A stretch of DNA of 64,000 nt from assembly GCA_027886185.1 (NCBI GenBank), contig WOAB01000055.1, positions 476,001-540,000 of the forward strand, given 5' to 3'. A program made the translations under genes and the position numbers. The DNA is from Rheum nobile. Lineage: Eukaryota > Streptophyta > Magnoliopsida > Caryophyllales > Polygonaceae. Below, piece after piece: positions 11,026-22,138 of this stretch (position 1 is the first letter of the stretch; each line of letters opens with the position of its first letter). The notes beneath the pieces are model-generated. The model saw only the letters and a list, made by a program, of their open reading frames with translations. It was not told where the DNA came from and made no database searches.

Positions 11026-13725
11026 TTGACTTTACTAAAAGCTACTACTTGGGTATTAGATACTGAATGTGGTTCTCACATTATTTCGAATGTGCAGGGA
11101 CTAAGAAGTAGGCGGCAGTTGGAGAAAGGAGAGATAGACATGCACGTTGGAAATGGAGCAAGGGTTGATGCACTTGCCGTAGGAGATTATAGTATGTCTT
11201 TACCTTCTGGCTTAGTTTTAGAATTGAATAATTGTTATTTTGTTCCTTCAATTACTAAGAACCTTATTTTGACTTCAGTTTTGGATATTGAGGGTTTTGA
11301 ATTTATCATTAAGAATGGATGCTTTTCTATTTTCAAGAATGATATTTTCTATGCCAATGCTTCTATGAGTAATGGACTCTATGTGTTGGGCCTCAAGTCT
11401 GAAATTTATAACGTTAATACCAAGAGGCAAAAGACGAATGATTTGAGTGAAGCCTATCTATGGCACTGTCGCTTGGGTCACATAAGCTTGAGCCGCATGA
11501 AGAAACTCCATAAAGATGGAATTCTCAAATCAATTGATTGTGAATCACTTGAGACATGTGAGTCATGCCTAATGGGCAAGATGACAAGGTCACCTTTCAC
11601 TAGGACTAGTGAAAGGGAAACTGAGCTACTGGCCCTAATACATACTGATGTCTGTGGACCAATGAGCACAGAAGCTAGATGAGGCTATCGATACTTCATC
11701 ACATTTACTGACGACATGAGTAGATATGGGTATATCTACTTAATGGCGCACAAATCTGAATCCTTTGAAAAGTTCAAAGAGTTTCAAAATGAAGTAGAAA
11801 CTCAAACTGGCAAGAAAATAAAGGCACTTCGATCAGATCGCGGTGGTGAATATCTGAGTCAGGAGTTCGATCATCATCTGAGAAGTTGTAGGATCATAAC
11901 ACCACTGACTCCACCAGGCACGCCACAACTAAATGGTGTGTTTGAAAGGAGGAACATGATCCTGTTGGACATGGTCCGTTCAATGATGAGTTTTGCTAAC
12001 CTTCCAGTATCCTTCTGGGGATATGCCTTCACAACCGTTGCGTTCACACTAAATAGGACTCCGTCTAGAACTGTAGACAAGACACCATATGAGATATGGA
12101 CTGGAAGTGTTCCAAGTCTGTCTTTCCTGAAAATTTGGGGGTGTGAAGCTTATGTAAAACGTTTACTATCAGATAAGCTTGCACCCAAATCAGATAAATG
12201 CTTATTTATAGGGTATCCTAAGGAAACCAAGGGATACTACTTCTATAATCCCACAGAGCACAAAGTGTTTGTTGCAAGGGATAGTGTCTTTTTGGAAAAA
12301 GAGTTTATTTCCAAGAAGCCAAGTGAGAAAAATGTTCATCTTGAAGAAGTTCAAGATGAGCAACAAACCCAATAACAAGGCGACATGGACGATGTCGACA
12401 AGGAGATGCCAGTATGTGGAGGCATAGATTCCCAAAGCAAAGTCGTCCATGTACCAGAACCAATACCTCAAGAACCAGATTCAAATGAGGATCCACAAAC
12501 AGTTGTGGATAGTGCTCCAGTTGTTGAACCCACACGTAGATCAAACAGGCCAATGGCACAACCAAGACGATATGATGATTTCATCTTGACTGCAAGCCTT
12601 GATATTCTGCTTTTAGAAAGCGGAGAGCCTGCCACCTATAAGCAAGTAGCGACGGGTCCAGACTCCGAGAAATGGCTTAAGGCCATGAAATCTGAAATGG
12701 ATTCTATGTCTGAGAATCAAGTCTAGGACTTGATAGATTTGCCAGATGGGGCAAAACCTATCGGATGCAAATGGGTTTTCAAACTCAAGACAAACAAAGA
12801 TGGAAATGTATCTGTTTACAAGGCAAGGTTAGTTGCCAAGAGTTTTAAACAGATTCATGATACTGACTATGATGAGACATTTTCACCGGTCGTAATGATC
12901 AGGTCCATTAGGATACTCCTAGCTATTGCCGCTCAGTATGATTATGAGATTTGGCAAATGGATGTCAAGACCGCTTTTCTAGATAGATATTTAGAAGAGG
13001 ATGTGTACATGACACAACCAGAGGGTTTTGAAGATCCAACAGACCCTAGGAAAGTATGCAAACTTAAGAAGTCCATTTATGGACTTAAACAAGCATCCAA
13101 GAGTTGGAACATTCGATTTGATGAAGCTATCAAAGAGTTTGACTTCATCAGATACGAAGAAGAGCCTTGTGTTTACAAGAAGTTTAGTGGGAGCAAAGTG
13201 GTCTTCTTGGTCTTGTATATGGATGACATACTGCTCATTGAAAATGACATTCCAATGCTAGAGTCCGTTAAGGGATGGCTGAAGAAATGTTTTTCAATAA
13301 AGGACCTAGGAGAAACAGAGTACATATTGGGTATCAAGATCTATAGAGATAGATCCAAGAGACTGCTTGGATTAAGTCAAGGAACTTATATAGATAAGGT
13401 TCTTGACAGGTTCAAAATGCAGGAGATGCACACTGGTGTGCGGCCAAGAACATCCTGAAGTACTTGAGAAGGACCAAGGATGATTTCTTGGTATTTGGGG
13501 GTGATGACGAGTTAGTTGTTCGAGGATATCGTTGATAGAGAAGACGTAAGGATGTGCAAAGTGCACACAGATGACAACATTGCAGATCCACTGACTAAGC
13601 CTATGCATAGGCCCAAGCATGAGAGTCATACTAGGGCCTCAAGCACATTGGAGAATGGCTTTGAGATTGCGTTATCTTACATTATGAACCTTGTTTTATG
13701 TATGTCAGACACGTTTTATGCTTGA
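11026..13725 (+). pseudogene. Ty1-copia pol: protease, integrase, reverse transcriptase, broken RNase H
   Basis: Copia pol makes and integrates element cDNA. Order seen: aspartic protease (WVLDTECGSHI near 11050; the usual DTGCG has become DTECG), pre-integrase HCRLGH (11464-11483), integrase (HTDVCGPM, then TDDMSRYGY, a DRGGEYL block, and FERRNMILLDMVRSMM), and RVT_2 reverse transcriptase from about 12730 (CKWVFKLKT, QMDVKTAFLD, LYMDDILLI at about 13213-13239). RNase H is deleted. Text jumps from DRFKMQ at about 13420 to a KNILKYLRRTKDDF segment (about 13446), then to the C-terminal VHTDDNIADPLTKPMH (13561-13608). Stops at 11680, 12373 and 12724 break the frame. Gag and the 5' LTR are missing because the left side abuts the CACTA gene. 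Confidence 0.92.
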
Positions 13726-14002
13726 TTATATGATATACAATTTTCATTCTTATTTGATTATTGCTTGGAATTAAACAAAATGTCCAAATAATTTGTAATT
13801 CGCAAATGGGCTCATCATAAGTGTTTTGGTGAATAAAACCTCATTAAGTGAACTGAAGTTATGAATTATTCAAAGTCCATAGTCTGAGTAATTAACTAGG
13901 ACATAAATGACTTCATTAAAGACTATATTGTTAGTTTACTGATAGCGCCAGGTTTCATGGGCTATAGGGACATAGAGATGTTTAGTCAATTACATATATA
14001 TG
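13726..14002 (+). other. Copia 3' untranslated stretch left of the nested insertion
   Basis: This is non-coding copia sequence between the end of RNase H text and the Athila-like element. It resumes at 20533 after the insertion, as the shared duplication ATATG shows. Confidence 0.65.
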
Positions 14003-15281
14003 TGATAGGTGCTAAAGTCGTGATGTCCAATCAAAGTAAATCCTTAAAAACCTAACTAAGTATAGTAGACAAGCAAGGGTCGAATCCCACAGGGAGGAGG
14101 TAATCTTTCTAAGTGTACAATGTATGTCAAAGGTAACAAAGGGGGGGGGGGGGTTGTTGGTTTGCAATTAAACAAAGTAAAGTAAAGAAAATGTTGTAAT
14201 CAATTGGGAAAAAGTACTTAGCCAGACAAATATCCATCATTTATTTGATTGATTGATCCTAGATTATCTCTATCCCTTCCTATGAATATTCTTGTCCCTA
14301 TTCTGAAATAGTTACCAGTCCAACTAGTCCTGATAACCCTAACTATTGAACGCACAAGAAACTATCAAGATTTAGAACAATAGCAGCAAGAAGCATAAGA
14401 ATTAACCAGGATACATGCAACACCGCAACTCACAGCATTTAACACATAATCAGTTCTCTTTCACAATAAGCTAGTCCAACTAGTCCTAGAATATCATGGT
14501 TGCTACACAAGATAAGGGATTTCAACTCTAAATATCCAAACCCTAGCAATAGACAATTACTAATATCAACTAGGTGATCAATCCAGTCAAATCAATAAGA
14601 ATCAATAGGAATAAGCTCAAGAGAAAAGATATAATCAATAGAAATAGGAATAGAATTATAATCTCACAATCATATATCAAATGAAGGCTTCAATTGTCGG
14701 ACTAAGCAAAGGGTGCTTAGTTCTTCATAGTCTTGAAACAAAAACTCAAAGGGAAAAAACCGAACGTAGAATGGAAAATTCGATAATGAAAAGGCTGCTA
14801 GGAAACTAGGTTATAAACCTAGCCAAAACCTAAAACTAAAAGATAACAAACATAGTCTAAAAGGACATAAAATAATTGGAATAAAAGAAATAAAGCAAAA
14901 GGAAATAAAAGTAAAAACAAAATCTTCGGACGAAGTTATCTCGCGCGTCTGATAACGGGTTTTCCGCAACCGCGGAAGAATTTCCGCGACCGCGGATTCT
15001 CGGGTTTGCACTTCTTCGCTCCGTCTTTGTTCCGCGACCGCGGCGGTGAATTCCGCGACTGCGGAAAAGCTTCTGTAACTTCCCTCTTCAGCTCTTCCTT
15101 CGTCTTCTCTCGTGGTTTTCTTCTCCATCTTCATAATCTTCATTTAAGCTTCTCCAAACCACCATAATCATACTTCTTCTCTTCAACTCCATACTCCACA
15201 ATAACGCTCTAAACTCATCCAAATGGTACTCAAGACACCGGTAACAACTCCTAGTTAAACCCCACAAAGTAGCACTGATCA
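14003..15281 (-). repeat. Athila-like LTR (3' LTR in coding sense)
   Basis: It starts TGATAGGTGC and ends CACTGATCA in plus reading, and is the partner of 19255-20532. It contains a run of Gs near 14142-14154 and the CpG palindrome cluster TTCCGCGACCGCGGA at about 14963-15065. Confidence 0.93.
14955..15066. repeat. CpG-palindrome cluster TTCCGCGACCGCGG in LTR
   Basis: Five near-copies of TTCCGCRACCGCGG occur within about 110 bp. They are degenerate palindromes of alternating C and G. The same cluster lies at the same place in the right LTR (20214-20320), and related copies lie in the internal region (16403-16440, 17455-17612). Confidence 0.85.
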
Positions 15282-16600
15282 AATTCTCCCATGCTTAAAC
15301 CTTGCTCATCCTTGAGTAAGCTAATATAAACCTACTCCTCCAATGAAATACCAAAGGTCTCAAGAAGCACAGAAAATTCATCTCCACTAAGAACTGCACC
15401 TAATCATGAATCTCCAAGGTACCAACACAATAATCACAACTCACAAAATACAACAACAAAGCCTAAAGGAAAGCAGAGTACTTCCCCCAAGCTTAACCCG
15501 AACACCATAGAGTGAAATAAAAATGTCTAATCCTAGCCTCCATCTATCTTCTTATACCTCCCAGAGTGACCTACCCGAATCCTCCTTATATCACCTCTTC
15601 TTATGTCACCACGCCAGGAAAAATGAGGAATCCTAATAATCACTCCTCTTCTTTTCACTCATTTTGCCAAGGCTCTCTTTCGGGTTTTCACCAAGCCACT
15701 CATTCATTTTTCAATAGATGGGCTCACATAAAACTCACATCACTCTTGACCAATTATTACCCCAGCCTAATGCTGGTCCAAGCCACCTGCTTATTGCCTA
15801 AGCCGCCCTTTCAGGTTTTCGACTTATCCCAGGATTTATTTTTGTCTTTTTTCAATATTTTTGACTCTTTTCTTTTTCTTTAATATTTTTCTTTCTCCTC
15901 AAACGACTAGCAAGTATATAACACTCCCCCATGCTTAAACATTGCATTGTCCTCAATGTAATGAAAGACAAAAAAGATGAAGCACATGGAAAGGCAAAAA
16001 AGTACTCACAACCGTCGCCGAGTTGGCTTGGACTTGGAAGTTGGTGCTGGCAGTAAATCAATGAAAGCACATGTCGTTGGTGTCGCGCCGGTCTTCAAAA
16101 CAAACTCCACCGTGCAACCAAAGGAAATCCACTGTAAGGTGTAGTGGTACATTAAAGAAAACGGGGTTGTACGACCTTTAACGAACACGTAATGGAGCCC
16201 AGATGTAATCATGGTGTGGGCTCTAGTGTCCCTCCTCGTCAACTGTCGAATGTCGGGCCATCATCGGTGCCAAATAAAAATGTGGGGTTAATGTCTCCTC
16301 CTTGGCAGCATGATGCGCACCATCACTCCATGTAGAACTCGGACAACTAGCCTCCGGTAGAACTTTTTTTTTCGTTTTTTTTAGGGGAGACTTACAGTGA
16401 TATTTCCGCGACCGCGGAAAATTTTCCGCGCCCACGGAAAAGTTACTGGTGCGAGGTTGACACCGTCTTCAATTTTTGGCTTCAGGTCTCCTTCATGCAG
16501 GTTAGTCTAGAAACAAGACAAAAACAAAAACGAAACGAAACGAAACAAAACAATAACAATAGTAACATGAAAACGAAAAGACATGAAAAGAAATACATAC
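15282..16600. other. Internal region without pol, including polypurine tract
   Basis: Read on the minus strand, a purine-rich stretch abuts the LTR (complement of AATTCTCCCATGC at 15282-15294) and would prime plus-strand DNA. A second similar stretch (complement of CACTCCCCCATGCTTAAAC) lies at about 15921-15939. No frame in between shows integrase or reverse-transcriptase motifs, although pol would normally occupy this side of the protease. Confidence 0.65.
16403..16440. repeat. Internal CpG palindromes
   Basis: TTTCCGCGACCGCGGAAAA and a variant TTTTCCGCGCCCACGGAAAA stand side by side, matching the LTR cluster motif. Confidence 0.8.
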
Positions 16601-16662
16601 CTCGGGTTGCCTCCCGAGCAGCGCCTTAGTTATTGTCGTGGCTCGACTTGGTGCTCTCCAAC

Positions 16663-17502
16663 TCAACTTGGGTTGCTCACATCAACCGAACACTCGGGGT
16701 TACCATCAGGAGGGTGTCTCTTTGCATCATCTATGTTGAATCCGACCCTAACCCCATCAAATTCCATCGTGAGCGAACCACTACTCACATCAATCTTGGT
16801 ACCCGCCGTGTTCATGAACGGCCTTCCCAGCATCACAGGGGCTGCGTGCTTATCTTGCCCCGTATCCATCACAAAGAAGTCCGCAGGGAAAATTAACTTG
16901 TCAACTTCCACCAGCACATCCTGCACTACTCCTTTTGGATACACATAGGAATTGTCAGCCAGCTGTATCACAATCCTTGTCTTCTCTAATGGCCCGACCT
17001 CTAAATACTCGTACAGCGAGAGAGGCAAAACGTTGATAGAGGCACCTAAATCCAGCATAGTTTTTTCAAACATGGTGCCTCCTATCTTGCAGGGAATAGT
17101 GAACATGCCCGGATAACTGCATTTCTTGGGCAACCGCTTTTGCAGCATAGCGGATACGTTCTCACTGACCTGGATCTTCTTTTTCTCCTTCACCGCTTTC
17201 TTTCTCTTTATCTTACACAGCTCTTTCAAGAACTTGGCATAGCGAAGGATACTTTTTACTAGTTTTATCATGGGAATATTTACCTCACAGTTGCTGAAGG
17301 TCTCAAATAAATCCTTATCGTTCTCTACCCTTCTTGTATCTTTCAGAGCCTCAGGAAAGGGGGCGAGAGGCTTCAATGTACTGAGCGGAGGGAAGTTGGG
17401 TCGCACGTAAGCATCATGGACGGCTTCGAAAGCGTCAAGGGCTCCAGGGACTTTTCCTCGGTCGCGGACTTGCTCTCCTCGGTCGCGGAAATCTTCGATC
17501 AT
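16663..17502 (-). CDS. Athila-like gag-pol linker and aspartic protease, 279 aa
   Basis: This encodes the retroviral-type aspartic protease that matures Gag. A basic, coiled-coil-like segment (about residues 75-125, rich in Lys and Glu) precedes the protease fold. The active-site triad appears as MLDLGASINVLP (about residue 150), the DLGAS variant usual in Athila elements instead of DTGAS. A flap-like segment and PVMLGRPFMNTAGTKID (about residue 226) follow. The N-terminal RDRGEQVRDRG text is encoded by the CpG palindrome repeats at 17455-17480. The frame is open but lacks reverse transcriptase afterwards, so it is a truncated polyprotein. Its true start is unclear because it would be read as part of a longer polyprotein. 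Confidence 0.85.
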   Translation of the reverse strand: MIEDFRDRGEQVRDRGKVPGALDAFEAVHDAYVRPNFPPLSTLKPLAPFPEALKDTRRVENDKDLFETFSNCEVNIPMIKLVKSILRYAKFLKELCKIKRKKAVKEKKKIQVSENVSAMLQKRLPKKCSYPGMFTIPCKIGGTMFEKTMLDLGASINVLPLSLYEYLEVGPLEKTRIVIQLADNSYVYPKGVVQDVLVEVDKLIFPADFFVMDTGQDKHAAPVMLGRPFMNTAGTKIDVSSGSLTMEFDGVRVGFNIDDAKRHPPDGNPECSVDVSNPS

Positions 17503-17612
17503 ATCCTCTTCAGCAGAAACTTTTCCGCGATCGCGGAAAAACGCCGATTTTTCTCTCGTCTCCAGGAGTAATTCCGCGGTCGCGGCCTTTTTCTCCGCGG
17601 TCGCGGAAAACT
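17455..17612. repeat. CpG palindrome cluster in coding linker
   Basis: Four to five copies of the TTCCGCGRYCGCGGA motif or its complement (CCTCGGTCGCGGA, TTTTCCGCGATCGCGGAAA, TTCCGCGGTCGCGG) are spaced through the gag-protease linker. Confidence 0.8.
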
Positions 17613-17688
17613 TTCTGTTGGCCCCGACTTTCTTCCACGTGTGTTCCGCTCCTCAGCGTCATGGCGCATACGTTCTCTCTCGGGTTTA

Positions 17689-19212
17689 CTACCGTTTGAG
17701 ATGGAGTTTTCCCGAGTCCCGGGCTTCTAACCTGCTCACTGCGATGGAGATCTGCCCCACTTGCTTCTCCAAGTTCTGAATACTTGACCGCATCTCTTGA
17801 TTTTGTTGGACCATAGTGTTGGCCAACGTTGTCATATTTTGTGCGAGAGTCTCCTGGTGCTTGACCACCGCTTGAATTTGTTGGGCCATAGTGCTTGCCA
17901 ACGTTGATACGCTCTGGGTGAGGGTCCTGATCATGTCGTCACTGGACATAGATGAACTTGAGTTTTGGCCTTGAGGTCTTTGGTCATATGGGGCTCGAAA
18001 TTGTTATTGTTGACCCCCAAGCTGCTGATATTGTTGTGGGCGCGGTAGGAACTGTGATAGCCTCTGTTGATACTCTTGATTTTCTTGGCCTTGAGGAGTA
18101 CTTTGCTGATTCTCGTATCTCAAATTGGGGTAATCTCTCCACCCTGGATTGTACGTGTTGGAGTACGGGTCATATCTTGGCCTTGAAGGGCCGTAACCTC
18201 CAATAGCATTCACCTCAGCAGTGGGCTCCTGCAGCGTGGGACATGCATCAGTAGGATGCATCATGTTGTATCATATCCCACAGGACTTGACTTGCTGCTG
18301 GCCACCCTTCATCATGTACCTCCTCATCATCTCCTTCATCTCAGCCATGTCAGAAAGTAGTGAAGAATTTGGCTGAGAGTCTGCAGCCTTGACTGATTGG
18401 GCACTCGCCCTCTTGCTGAACTGTCTTGAGCCCTCAGATAGCTCAAAGAATACATAAAACGCTGCAGCAGACGTCTTATTCAAAATATTTCCTCCACATG
18501 CTGCATTCACCATTCGACGCTCCTCGTCAAGAAGTCCTCCGTACAAATAAAGTACGAGGTCTTGTTCTGAATACCCATGGTAGGGGCAGCTAGAAATCAA
18601 TCTCTTGAACCTCTCGTAGTACTCATACAATGTCTCAGTAGCCTACTGTTCAATGTTGCTTATGCTCCTCTTCAGGCTATTGAGCTTGGTCGCGGGGAAG
18701 TACTTCTCCAGGAAGGCTTTCGTCATCTTAGCCCATGTGTCTATGCTTCCTGGAGCCAAATAGTAGAACCAATCATTGGCCGAATCCTTGAGAGAGAAAG
18801 GAAAGGCCCTCAGCTTGATCTGGTCCTCAGTAACGCCTCTTGGCTTCATGCTGGTGCAGACGGCATTGAACTCATACAGATGTTTGTTGGGGTCTTCTCC
18901 ACTCATCCCATGGAAGTGGGGGAGTAAGTGGATTAACCCGGACTTCAGCTCGAAATTTACGCCATTCGCCAACTCAGGGAACTGCACAACCAGCGGTTGT
19001 TGCTGCAAATTAGGGGCAGTCAACTGCCTCAACGTGGGTGCTTCGTCTGCCATCTCAAAACAAGGATTGTCAAAACACAAGGCTCTGTTTGTCTTGCGGT
19101 TCCTAGAAAGGGTTCTTTCAATTTCTGTATCATAAGCTAGAAGCGGAGAGTCAGTAGCACGGGTGTGGACCATAAGATAAGTCCACAAAAAAATTGGCAC
19201 ACAAACACACAC
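17689..19212 (-). pseudogene. Athila-like gag, interrupted by stops
   Basis: This is the capsid protein of the element. From the right, a short leader is followed by MADEAPTLRQLTAPNL, the retrotransposon gag core (LLPHFHGMSGEDPNKHLYEF, SLKDSANDWFYYLAPGSI, WAKMTKAFLEKYFP) and YEYYERFKRLISSCPYHGYS. A TAG stop splits the core at about 18643, where the next codons continue in the same frame. A second TGA at about 18269 falls where the zinc-knuckle-like ICxxxxHPTDACPTLQE should have its cysteine. The Gln/Pro-rich tail runs to about 18004, and a leucine-repeat tail lies at 17689-17949. The two stops are single-base changes, so decay is slight. Confidence 0.88.
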
Positions 19213-19233
19213 AAAGAAAAATCAAAACTTGCC

Positions 19234-19251
19234 TCCCCGGCAACGGCGCCA
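19234..19251 (-). promoter_or_regulatory. Primer-binding site for tRNA-Asp
   Basis: The minus strand reads TGGCGCCGTTGCCGGGGA, complementary to the 3' end of plant tRNA-Asp(GUC), three bases from the LTR edge at 19255. This primer is typical of Athila elements and sets the element's orientation. Confidence 0.92.
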
Positions 19252-19254
19252 ATT

Positions 19255-20532
19255 TGATAGGTGCTAAAGTCGTGATGCCCAATCAAAGTAAATTCTTAAA
19301 AACCTAACTAAGTATAGTAGGCAAGCAAGGGTCGAATCCCACAGAGAGGAGGTAATCTTTCTAAGTGCACAAGTGTATGTCAAAGGTAACAAAAGGGGGG
19401 TTTGTTGGTTTGTTTGCAATTAAACAAAGTAAAGTAAAGCAAAGGTTGTAATCAATTGGGAAAAAGTACTTAGCCAGACAAATATACACCATTCATTTGA
19501 TTGATTGATCCTAGATTATCTATATCCCTTCCTATGAATATTCCTGTCCCTATTCTGAAATAGTTACCAGTCCAACTAGTCCTGATAACCCTAACTATTG
19601 AACGCACAAGAAACTATCAAGATTTAGAACAATAGCAGCAAGAAGCATAGGAATTAACCAGGATACATGTAACACCGTAACTCGCAGCATTTAACATATA
19701 ATCAATTCTCTTTCACAATAAGCTAGTCCAACTAGTCCTAGAATATCATGGTTGCTACACAAGATAAGGGATTTCAACTCGAAATATCCAAACCCTAGCA
19801 ATAGATAATTACTAATATCAACTAGGTGATCAATCCAGTCAAATCAATAAGAATCAATAGGAACAAGCTCAAGAGAAAAGATATAATCAATAGGAATAGA
19901 AATAGAATTATAACCTCACAATCATATATCAAATGAAGGCTTCAATTGTCGGACTAAGCAAAGGGTGCTTAGTTCTTCATAGTCTTGAAACAAAAACTCA
20001 AAGGGAAAAACTGAACGTAGAATGGAAAATTCGATAATGAAAAAGTTGCTAGGAAACTAGGTTATAAACCTAGCCAAAACCTAAAACTAAAAGATAACAA
20101 ACATAGTATAAAAGGAAATAAAATAATCGGAATAAAAGAAATAAAATAAAAGGAAATAAAAGTAAAAACAAAATCTTCGGACGAAGTTATCTCGCGCGTC
20201 TGATAACGGGTTTTCCGCAACCGCGGAAGAATTTCCGCGACCGCGGATTCTCGGGTTTGCACTTCTTCACTCCGTCTTTGTTCCGCGACCGCGGCGGTGA
20301 ATTCCGCGACTGTGGAAAAGCTTTTGTAGCTTCCCTCTTCAGCTCTTCCTTTGTCTTCTCTCGTGGTTTTGTTCTCCATCTTCATAATCTTCATTTAAGC
20401 TTCTCCAAACCACCATAATCATACTTCTTCTCTTCAACTCCATACTCCACAATAACGCTCTAAACTCATCCAAATGGTACTCAAGACACCGGTAATAACT
20501 CCTAGTTAAACCCCACAGAGTAGCGCTGATCA
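19255..20532 (-). repeat. Athila-like LTR (5' LTR in coding sense)
   Basis: It is the partner of 14003-15281. In minus reading it starts TGATCAGCGCTAC and ends GCACCTATCA. A TATA-like GGTTTATAACC lies at about 20058-20068, and the CpG palindrome cluster (20214-20320) lies some 150-250 bp upstream of it in the U3 sense. Confidence 0.93.
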
Positions 20533-21021
20533 ATATGTATGGATGATACATATAGGACTGACCCACCTAAAGACTCTCCAAAAGGGATTGAAGAGTTTTA
20601 AGTTAAACCATGATTGGTAGATTCCTCGGACATGAGTATGATATGGTTTTTCTTGATGATTGGTATGTCTTTGACGCTGTCAAACGCTGACCGTAACAAA
20701 CAGTTATAAAGGCAGTGGTTATGATTGCCAAAAGTTGAGTGAGAGCTATAGTCATACAAGACTGGAGAAGTCCTCATTTTTCATGTATACAGTGATACAT
20801 GGACAAGAATGGTGTGTCGGCCACTTGAAGAGCGAGAACTGAAAAATGCATGGCCATGCTCGGATGGATTATCTATAATCATCCGTTATTTGACAGTTCA
20901 AACTCAGGAGTTCAAGGAACACATTTGATAAGAGATATGAATGTCATCATATCATCAAATAAGACACTAAGAGACAAAGGGATTTAATATTGCACACTTG
21001 TTTTATGGACAAGTGGGAGAT
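20533..21021 (+). other. Continuation of the copia 3' region
   Basis: This is non-coding copia sequence resumed after the nested element. It ends in the purine-rich ACAAGTGGGAGAT (about 21010-21021), the expected polypurine tract just before the 3' LTR. Confidence 0.75.
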
Positions 21022-21757
21022 TGAAGGAATTGTGTCATTTAATCAAAGGTGCAATTACCGAACATGAAATAGGACAATTAATGGAGATTTACAATCCGGA
21101 AATTTCAGGGGTCGTAGTACTTTGCTAGAAGTCAACTACGATCAATGGGCTTAATCGGGTTAGGCCCATGGCTATAATAACCGGGTCCTATGAGGTCACA
21201 CACATAGAGTTATCGAGTTGGATCAAACTGAACCGAAAGTCCATGTTAGACATGGATTTCGGCCCATGTGGTTTATATTAGGAGATAGAATTTTATTATT
21301 AAGGGATAAAAGTTACCATTAATAATTACTTGATAAGGATGTATTTTATTAGAAGATATATGGAAACAATATAAAGATATTATATCCATCACTTATGATA
21401 AGATATGATCTTATATATGTAATTGTTTCTTATTGGAAACACACAGAACTTCCTCCTCCTCCAAGCAAGAGTACGGCCGAACCATTCCCAAATTGAAGCC
21501 AAGCTTGCTTTTGTTCGTTCGTTCTATAGCAGATGACATCAAAGGCGACCCAGATTCCAGACTCGTGTGGACCAATTAGAGAAGCCACACTTGGGGCTTT
21601 CGATCTCCGCTGAAATCCTGCAGGAACGTTTCAGGCTCGCATCAAACGGTATGTAATTCTATTCCTACTTGATCTCTATTGATTCATGCATGAGATCCTT
21701 GTTAGATGCTAGAAAATAGTTTTCTGAAATTCCGCTTATACGCATTTAATCCCAACA
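21022..21757 (+). repeat. Copia 3' LTR, about 736 bp
   Basis: It begins TGAAGGAATTGTGTC directly after the polypurine tract and ends AATCCCAACA, giving TG...CA ends. The 5' partner is absent from the window, because the copia's left part was lost at the CACTA junction. Borders rest on the polypurine tract and the TG/CA ends only. Confidence 0.72.
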
Positions 21758-22138
21758 CCACTTAGGTACCAAGTCTCTGCATGCTTCTCCTACTCCTCTT
21801 TACCTTCATAATATCCTACATGTTGTTTTGTGAAGGATCAACAGGGACGTACGCTCCTAAAAGGAATAGCTGAGAATGGGTTGTATCAGTTCAGACCTCG
21901 CACTTCATCTTTCTACATTGTCTCCTCCCTAACTTCCTTTGCTTTCTTCGGTGCCAAGACAACCCTTCAACATTGGCATGCTCGCCTTGGTCACCCTCAT
22001 GAGTCTGTTTTAAAGCGTATTGTTTCCAAGTTTGAGTTACTTGTGTCTTTGCATATCCTTAGTTCTATTTGTGAGTCGTGTCAATTTGGAAAGAGTCATC
22101 AACTTTTTCTTCCAGGCACACATGAGACTAGTTGCATT
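21758..22138 (+). pseudogene. Second copia fragment: pre-integrase region
   Basis: The frame reads VKDQQGRTLLKGIAENGLYQF, then WHARLGHPHESVLKRI and ICESCQFGKSHQLFLPG. These are the GAG pre-integrase and zinc-finger signatures of Ty1-copia integrase. It is a different copia from the one on its left, with another sequence around the HARLGH core. It is split by the hAT-like element at 22139 and continues for a few codons after it (PFELVYS near 22930). Confidence 0.85.

Larger units (their letters stand above)
14003..20532 (-). mobile_element. Non-autonomous Athila-like Ty3-gypsy element, 6530 bp, TSD ATATG
   Basis: Two similar LTRs bound the element, at 14003-15281 (1279 bp) and 19255-20532 (1278 bp). 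Each starts TGATAGGTGC and ends CTGATCA on the plus strand. The target duplication ATATG is perfect at 13998-14002 and 20533-20537. Coding sense is minus: the primer-binding site lies next to the right LTR, followed leftward by gag and protease. No reverse transcriptase, RNase H or integrase is present between the protease (ending at 16663) and the left LTR. The element would therefore depend on a full relative for copying. The LTRs look close, with only scattered differences, suggesting a fairly recent insertion. Confidence 0.95.
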
